Assembly (NCBI GenBank): GCA_030704615.1
Contig: CM060733.1
Location: 41,476,001-41,540,000 of the forward strand
DNA: 64,000 nucleotides
Source: Takakia lepidozioides
Taxonomy: Eukaryota > Streptophyta > Takakiopsida > Takakiales > Takakiaceae
Reading direction: 5' to 3'
Within the stretch, counting starts at the first letter, position 1; each line of letters opens with the position of its first letter. The notes under the pieces are model-generated. The model saw nothing but the letters and a program-made list of their open reading frames with translations, ran no database searches and was not told the origin of the DNA. The position numbers and the translations under genes were made by a program. This document shows, piece by piece, positions 57,801 to 64,000 of the stretch.

Positions 57801-60800
57801 TGAGTTGTATTTGCAAAGCAAACGGCGCAGCAACCTCGACCCGCCCCACTAGCCACGAAAAATAAATAAAAACTCCGGTCCTGCTTCAGGACGGTTTCCA
57901 GAAGCATGGGTAGCCAGAGATCTCTTACCCTTAATAACCTGACCTGCCAAGCAGGAGACAGGAAGCGAGAGAGAAAGAGAATATACAGCTTGTGATCAAA
58001 CTGAAAATGATCTCACATAGAAACACATGGAGAGTCCTAGCACATCACTATACCTCCTTTTTCAGGCATCATCACAGACACCTGGGTAGTTTTCCAGTCC
58101 TCATCATGGCAATATGAGGACACATAGCTCATACCCCAGTCATATAAACTCCATTACAGTTGCTTGAGAGATCCTGACTTCTTAGTGAAAAGGTAGTAAA
58201 AAAAGCAGATTTGTAAGACATACAACTCTACTTAAAAGGGAGAGTGGGTGGGGATTATGTATACTCACCCCATTGGAACTGTTGGTGCCTAGTGCCTACT
58301 TGGCAACCATTGACATAGTAGCCTCACCCCAACCACAAGGATGGGAGGGTGAGCTTAGTGACTTCACAACTAACAAACACGCAGATCTGCCTCCTCACTT
58401 TCATATCTTAGGAAGCAACAAGTGAAATCCCTGTGGAACCCCAGGCTTAAACCACTTCACATTTGTTACCAATGTCATCCCTGCTACAGGTCATACTAGC
58501 AAAGGGAGGAGAGGTAAGGGAGGTCCTTTCAGCCATTTCAGTCACTATAGGTACAGAACTCAGAAGCACCTATTTCAGCCCATGCTCCAGAGGGAGGGGA
58601 TGTGATCTCATGTCACTAAGCACCCATTCCCAAAAGGAAGGTGTCACTAGAGCCAAGTACTCTTAGAGTATTCATAGAATCAGCGTAGAGCTAATCAAGT
58701 ACATGTAAGTAAGCATGACAATAACCACCTATTGCCAAAAGGAAGACCAAGTACTCAGGCAAAGGTGCACTTGGTTCGCAAAAGTATTCCTAGACTTGGA
58801 GTAGAGCTTAGTCAAGTCCATGTATGTCAACTCTCTTTGTGTTGCCATACTTAGCAGACTTTCGAAGTGTTGAAGGAGTCTGCATGGATACCTTGCTTGT
58901 AGGCATACTGTGGTCAGCTCCTTCAGCTCTTGCCTGCTCCTCTTCCAAATGCGAAGAGTGGCCAGGCTTTCTAACCTTATAGGGGAGCAGCTTTAGGTTA
59001 AGACCTAGGGTGAACCGTAATGAGACACCCTTGTGAGTCATCCTGTTATCCAATTTCCCGTTCCGCTCTAGACAAACAGAATAATGGGATCAGGCAATTC
59101 TTGAATGCTGTATATGAATCTTAGCCACATTCAAGGAGAGATTGTACTCATAAGACGTTTGCCGTAGCCTTGTGGCCATTGACCCCGCGCCCAGTTTGAG
59201 CGGGAACAAAAGGGACAGAACCTACCTCTGTCAGGGGCTGACGTTGGTAGTAAGACTTACCTTCATATATAGAATTAATCCGGGTTTTCCAGATATCCTC
59301 TAGAAATCCCTTCACACAAGCATCAATCTGCTGTGTGTGATTTGCCCAAAAACTAGGGCTTTTGGCTCAGCCTCGAGACTTTCAAAGTTGGTAAACAGAG
59401 GTACAGGCACAATTCCCTTGATAGATTTGAAGAGAGCGTCTCTTTGGTGAGAGAACCCCGGACAGTGTATCAGAAAATGAATACTGTCTTCAGATTGCCC
59501 ACACAACGGGCAATTGCACTCTCCCTTTCCTCTCTGCTTCTGTTTGCTGTTCAAAGGTAGGCTTCCTGCCCTGAGTTTAAATTTCAGTCTAGTGCCGAGA
59601 GTGGGTAGACCCTTCAGGTCATCCAAGATGTCCTCCCCCATGTCATGTCTTACAACAAAACAAACAGAGTATTCAACATGAAACCACTCAGCTCTGCTAT
59701 AAACTATACTCCCCTCACAGAAACATGAGGCTGTCGTCAAGCGTTGTACCACCCGTCCTTGGCAGTGGCTGCCTCATGCGATAGGTGGTTTCCATCATCT
59801 ATCCAATGTACTCTGTAGCAAAACTTAAACATATAGAAAGGTGAAGACCCTCACCTGCGCCCGTTCCAGAAACCACAACATCCAACAGAATGCATGTTAC
59901 TGAGGATGCGCGAGGTGAGTAGCAGGTCTTTCACGCTTGCTATCACTGTCCAACATGCAGATCTAAGCAAGTGCAAGATTGCAAGAGTAGTAGTAAAGGT
60001 GTGACATTTCACAGAACCTTGAAAGTTTGAGGCAGACCAGTCTACGAGGTTGCACATATCCGTTCACAAAACCAACAAGTAATTGCAAAGCAAATGCAAG
60101 GGCTGAGTGTAACTTCCTGTTCGTGTCCACAAATCAGCCATGGCTTCCCTATAACTGCATAGGGAGCTCGACCAACACAATGAAGGCAAGGTTGCACTTA
60201 AACCTTGCTGGCCGTCAAACAACTTTTGTAAATGAGTAATAATTTACAGGGTAAGGGTTCTGAAACCCTAAATTCAAACCAGCACTTGGGCATTCAATAA
60301 ATCCCACCAGGCCCTAGCCAGGGAATGACTTTTACAGCAAGTGTCTATTTGTCATTTTCAGGACATCCATAGGAAAAAATCACATTATTCCACTGAAATT
60401 TTCTGTCCTCTAGAAATCCCTTTACACAAGCGTCAACCTGCTGTGTGTGGTTTGCCCAATAACAAGGCCCTAAAAGGGCCTGGGCTGGCTCAGCCTTGAG
60501 TTGGTAAACAGAGGTACAGGCACAATTCCCTTGATATATTTATAGAGAGTGTCTCTCTGGTGAGAGAACCCCAGACAATGAATCAGAAAATGAATATTGT
60601 CTTCAGGTTGCCCGCACAACGGGCAATTGCACTCTCCCCTTCTGTTTGCTGTTCAAAGGTAGACTTCCCGCCCTAAGTTTAAATTTCAGTCTAGTGCCGA
60701 GAGTGGGTAGACCGTTCAGGTCATCCATGATGGCCTCCCCCATGTCACAGACTGGAAACAAGTTCAGGGAAGTTTTCTGCCTAACTTCATTTTCATCAGA

Positions 60801-61219
60801 CAATTTCCTGGCAACAGAGATATGGCTTCGGAGCCTCTAAGTCAGATTTATCCAGCAGGGTCAATACCTGCGGGCTAAGATTCAGATCCTTGAAAATCTC
60901 TTCTACTCTCTTCCGCCAGGACTTAGCCTGTTTGACGGGGCAATCCTGTTTCCAAGATATAGAGTCGATTAACTAAGGATATTTGATGTTGGACGTATGT
61001 TGCAGCTGACCCACCACCTGGCCTTGAATTCATCTCTTCGGAAGGGATGCCAAACTCATCCCGAACAGCCACATTGGCTGTTTTGGAGCATGCTGACATG
61101 CACTCCTTAAGCACCCCCACTTGAATGGATTCTAGAGACTTAGCCTCGTTGGAGTTATCAAACCCATACTGCAGATTCATACTCCAAGGCAGGTCTAATA
61201 ACGCGACAAAGCATTCTAC

Positions 61220-61261
<42 letters not shown>

Positions 61262-62515
61262 AAAAAATCCTGAAGCCTCTCATTTTCAGGTTGCCTAATG
61301 CTGATACAATGCTGATACAAGGCATTGGCTACAGTAGACCGGCCAAGAGAGCAATGTACATTGACTGGATCATGTAGAAAGGTGTACACATACTCTATTA
61401 TGCTGCTGCTGCAGGGCCTAGCACAAGATATCATGTATTAGTTTGCACATCAAATGTCGTGTTTGTTCAAGGATGGAGAAAGAGCCAGAGGCATCAGGCA
61501 GTTCTTCAGTGTTGTAACAAAGAACTTAGCCACATTCAAGTAGAGAGAGAGAGAGAGAGAGAGAGAATAGTTGGAAGATGGTGCCCACCATCCTGGCCTA
61601 CACAGACACCACTGTGAAGAATGCAGGAATCACCAACAGAGCAATTTTGCAGCACAACATTGTACCTGCCAGACCCCCCATGCCCTACTTGCAGGTCAAC
61701 TTGTGCCGCCAAAGTGTTAGCGTATTTGCTTCCAAATTCCACTGATGCAATACTACGTGTCTCGTGTGAGACCAACGCTCATCTAAATCACGAGAGGGAT
61801 CGGGTACCAACCCAAGAGTGGAGGAGGCGCCAACGCTGACATTTGGTCCCACAATGCAGCCAGACAAGACGTGTGTATGAGGGCCCACATGGGCATGCTC
61901 ATGCACCAGTGCTCCCACTTCAACCACAGCACTAGCGTCCACGCGTGCCAGACTGTGTACCAGCCCTCCGCCTTTCTCCCACTTCACATGCTGCCCTCCT
62001 CCTTCTCTTTGCTCTGCCTCAGCCGCTGCACAGGCCCCCAACCTCTCTCAATCATTCGTTCATCACCTATATATACATACTTCATACCATCTGTGCACGG
62101 ATGTGCACAACGTGTGTGGGCTGTGTGCGCACAACACATCACTACCTCAATTTTCCGTGTGCAAAAACTTACCAGAACAACGTAATCCCTGTGATCGTCC
62201 CTTTCTTCCACCAGAAACATGTTGAGTCATTGAGTGCGCACCCATGCCACATTGCATGCCCGCGGTATGAGAAAGTCCAGAGGAACTCCCTTCAACGACA
62301 AAAGGGCGGCCTCGTGCCTGATTCCACTGTGAGAGATGGGTCCCGTAAAGTGTAACCTTTAAGGACTGAAACCCGGGGAGAATTGTCGGGGGTTGGACTC
62401 TAAATTGGTGGAGTGCTCTGGAATTAGAAGGAGCTCGAGAGGGTGGGCCGCCAAACGGAGAGCGAAGGGGAGGAGCTAGCCGGCACAGCGGCCGCAGCAC
62501 TACCCCACCAGGCAT
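54818..62515 (-). CDS. LPXD: LpxD: UDP-3-O-acylglucosamine N-acyltransferase, complete ten-exon gene
   Basis: Exons (minus) are 62515-62173, 61995-61812, 61665-61589, 57532-57483, 57212-57148, 56753-56702, 56304-56234, 55899-55833, 55532-55461 and 54919-54818. All have GT-AG borders and compatible phases, giving 360 codons plus TAG. The enzyme adds the second acyl chain in lipid A precursor synthesis; plant homologues are mitochondrial. The Arg-rich N-terminus (MPGGVVLRPLCRLAPPLRSP) fits a transit peptide. Next come the plant-type WEKGGGLVHSLARVD start and left-handed beta-helix hexapeptides (SVGDSCILHSGVCVGQDG, FGFLVNDAGE, VQIGNHVEIGANTCIDRGSW, IGDHTKIDNLVQIGHNVVVG, IGDYVVLGGKAGVSDHVSVV). 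The His of QIGHNV matches the catalytic His of bacterial LpxD. The end, EEPGDYAGFPAV then VPAREWRRSVVSFRKL, is the typical C-terminus. The exon 1-2 junction and start ATG are the least certain parts. Intron 3 (4 kb) holds LINE copies. Confidence 0.9.
57533..59119. other. LpxD intron 3, left part, with degenerate direct repeats
   Basis: No exon. Two related stretches of about 100 bp (about 58,615-58,710 and 58,730-58,830) share CCAAAAGGAAG, CCAAGTACTC and TAGAGCT(T/A)A(G/A)TCAAGT(A/C)CATGTA. Confidence 0.45.
59136..59645 (-). mobile_element. LINE copy 3 (3'-terminal fragment)
   Basis: It carries the end of ORF2 (MGEDILDDLKGLPTLGTRLK, then CNCPLCGQSEDSIHFLIHC) and the 3' UTR ending in GATTGTACTCATAAGACG. 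It lacks the PFWANHT segment that copy 2 keeps, and breaks off at CCCCATGTCA. Confidence 0.85.
59650..60400. other. Non-LINE intron sequence between LINE copies 3 and 4
   Basis: No recognised exon or repeat. Short frames only. Confidence 0.35.
60406..61215 (-). mobile_element. LINE copy 4, degenerate
   Basis: 3' UTR (CTCTAGAAATCCCTTTACAC), the terminal Cys/His region (61-nt stretch around GCCCGCACAACGGGCAATTG), NEVRQKTSLNLFPVCDMGE and part of the RT thumb (NEAKSLESIQVGVLKECMSA). Several small deletions and frame changes make it older than copies 1-3. It ends in CATTCTACCC next to a GA microsatellite. Confidence 0.8.
61221..61258. repeat. GA microsatellite
   Basis: (GA)n of about 38 bp at the 5' border of LINE copy 4. 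Confidence 0.9.
61543..61566. repeat. GA microsatellite
   Basis: (GA)n directly beside the right copy of the 16-bp direct repeat. It lies in LpxD intron 3, close to exon 3 (61,589). Confidence 0.9.
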
Positions 62516-62975
62516 CGCTCGCGCTCGCTCTCTCTCTCTCTCTCTTTATTCGTGGGGGATTTTTACATTTCAAAATTCCCTGGCGTATTAGGCCCACTCG
62601 TACCTTGTGCACAGCCAGGTATGTAGCAAGGGGCTCACACCTGTGAAGCACCTCGCCTGGCTTGCTACCCTGCGTAAACAATTGGAAAAAAAAAATGCCT
62701 TGCCAGGCTGCCAGTGGCTTACACTCCGTAACGCCACTCGCCAGCCTGCCACTTTATTCCGCGAATTAAGCCCACTCGAAATACAAAGGAGTTTTTTGGA
62801 AAATTGCTTACGGAAGCAGAAACACGATGACCTCGGGACAGGGGAGTATCGAGTAGTCAGGGCTTCAACAGGATTGAGCAATCATGCCTTGGAGTTACGG
62901 GGTGGAACTAAAACAGTTTCAGATTGGTTTAGCATAGGTGCGTGTGAATGCCCACGTCAAGGATTTTGCCTGCCT
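62516..62975. promoter_or_regulatory. Probable 5' region of LpxD
   Basis: A CT microsatellite lies at 62,525-62,545, just upstream of the start codon on the minus strand. Two related stretches (GGCGTATTAGGCCCACTCG at 62,581 and GCGAATTAAGCCCACTCG at 62,760) suggest a short degenerate repeat. No TATA box is certain. Confidence 0.35.
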
Positions 62976-62979
62976 AGTA

Positions 62980-63919
62980 CCGTCCCTGGACAACCGTTTA
63001 GGCATTTTTGCGCCTAATAATAAAATCAATCAATCAGAAAACTAGGCATGTTTTGAAAACAATTTCTCAAATTAGGCATCTTCATGCTATAATTTTTTAG
63101 AATTAGGCACATGAGAAGATAAAACATTTATTTTTTTAAGAATAAAATTACAAAATAGACACCCAAAGCCAATGGCCCCTTCCAGGCTCCAGCTACCTTT
63201 TATTGGCTCTCTTGTGGAGGGAGACTTTGCGGAGACATGCAAGTCAATGGAGAAAATGTGGTCAAAGTACCTTACACCGTGTCAAGGCGCTCATTGGTGT
63301 GTTGGGCTGAGTCATGCTCCCTAGTCTTACCTTCCTCTTATGTTGTGCCAAAGCAAAACAAGAGAGCCAATTTCCTTTGAAACCCTAAAAATGACCTAGT
63401 TTGTTGTTGTACGCGGTGTTCCAAGGATCAAGATGGTACGACAAGCTCTCCCTTCGCTCTCATACTTTAGGTGAGTTCAATATATTGATGGTTCACACTA
63501 GTGTAGGCAAGTTGGTACAGGGCTTTTGTACATTGGTCATTGGGTAAGCACGCTGGTTCAGGGCTTTGATACATTGGTCATTTGGTACACCGGTTTCCAT
63601 ATTGGTATGCTGGTGCATGGTGAAACCTCTTACATAATGGTACTCTTGAGTTGTGGTAGGCTGGTAGGTTAGTTATTTATTGATTTTTGTTCAAAGAAAT
63701 GTTGATCTTATTACAAAGAACAACCATGAGAAGAGGCTTGCAAGTTTTTTGGTGGAATTTTTGGGCATTAGGCACTTTGGTCCCATAATTTCCCAACAAT
63801 TAACAATTAGGCCAAAATCTGAAAAATTCACAGAATTGATTAGGCACTTTCATTTTGAATTAATAAAAATAAAAATAAAAATAAAAATAATTGTCGCCTA
63901 AACGGTTGTCCAGAGACAG
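62980..63919. mobile_element. TA-flanked inverted-repeat element (940 bp, non-autonomous)
   Basis: The 24-bp ends, 62,980-63,003 (CCGTCCCTGGACAACCGTTT, AGGC) and the reverse complement of 63,896-63,919 (CTGTCTCTGGACAACCGTTT, AGGC), differ at two positions. TA stands on both sides (62,978-62,979 and 63,920-63,921). The interior is AT-rich, repeats GCGCCTAAT/TAGGCA motifs and has an (AAAAAT)n stretch near the right end. There is no transposase. A TA target fits Tc1/mariner-type mobilisation. Confidence 0.8.
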
Positions 63920-64000
63920 TATGGCCGCTGACGTATTTGGAGGAGGATTAAAAAGCAGAATTCTACGTCTAGTGCCACTAGCACATTATGCCATTTGCAG

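Larger units (their letters stand above)
59120..61540. mobile_element. 2.4-kb LINE-containing block flanked by a 16-bp direct repeat in LpxD intron 3
   Basis: CTTAGCCACATTCAAG occurs at 59,120-59,135 and 61,525-61,540. Inside are LINE copy 3 (59,136-59,645), non-LINE sequence, LINE copy 4 (about 60,406-61,215) and GA repeats. The left repeat lies right against a LINE 3' end, as expected for a target duplication, but the interior is not one continuous LINE. Confidence 0.6.

Noticed and set aside
1-64000. tRNA, rRNA or riboswitch genes
   Set aside because: I found no cloverleaf with conserved T-loop and anticodon arms and no rRNA core sequence by reading. A covariance-model scan would be needed to exclude them fully.

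Overview
The window looks like nuclear DNA of a green-lineage eukaryote. It has GT-AG introns, a plant-type mitochondrial LpxD gene, a plant-type RING-CH ubiquitin ligase, Ty3/gypsy elements including a chromodomain-bearing chromovirus, LINEs and several inverted-repeat DNA elements. The density of nested repeats and the long introns would suit a charophyte-type streptophyte alga, but that placement is inference and is weak. I saw no prokaryotic operon, rRNA, tRNA or CRISPR array.

Left third (1-27,900) is a nest of mobile elements. A partial copy of a coiled-coil retroelement protein (1-1,650, +) abuts a 7.9-kb block bounded by inverted repeats (1,654-9,560). The block holds a broken zinc-finger/DDE-like transposase (minus) and about 5.2 kb of stacked palindromes built on GGCGCC cores. 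Nine of these are long hairpins whose loops are pure A runs, all on the + strand. A second copy of the coiled-coil protein follows (9,565-10,976, minus), then a minus-strand Ty3/gypsy element (10,977-21,640) with gag zinc knuckle, protease, RT, RNase H, integrase, a very large third ORF, a polypurine tract and a 3' LTR. Two solo LTRs sit inside it (19,583-20,284 with a GTCTT duplication; about 15,662-16,458 with a TGCAA duplication). Taking them out puts the flanking coding sequence back in frame, which shows that the third ORF belongs to the same element as pol. A + strand chromovirus remnant (21,640-25,000) has replaced the 5' end. GC-rich degenerate sequence, telomere-like CCCTAAA-type repeats and long G/C homopolymers follow.

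The right two thirds (28,860-64,000) contain host genes, with repeats mainly in introns and intergenic DNA: possible nucleoporin NUP188-like exons (+, ~28.9-29.3 kb); a RING-CH E3 ligase (minus, 32.7-35.3 kb); an unrecognised coiled-coil gene (minus, 38.7-43.5 kb); an unrecognised acidic/coiled-coil gene (+, last exons 51.3-51.9 kb, possible first exon 44.5 kb); and a complete ten-exon LpxD gene (minus, 54.8-62.5 kb) whose exon phases all agree and give 360 codons before the stop. One LINE family has left at least nine same-orientation fragments. Its 3' ends carry a short TC-repeat tail, and one copy has a clear 14-bp target duplication. A TA-flanked inverted-repeat element closes the window (62,980-63,919).
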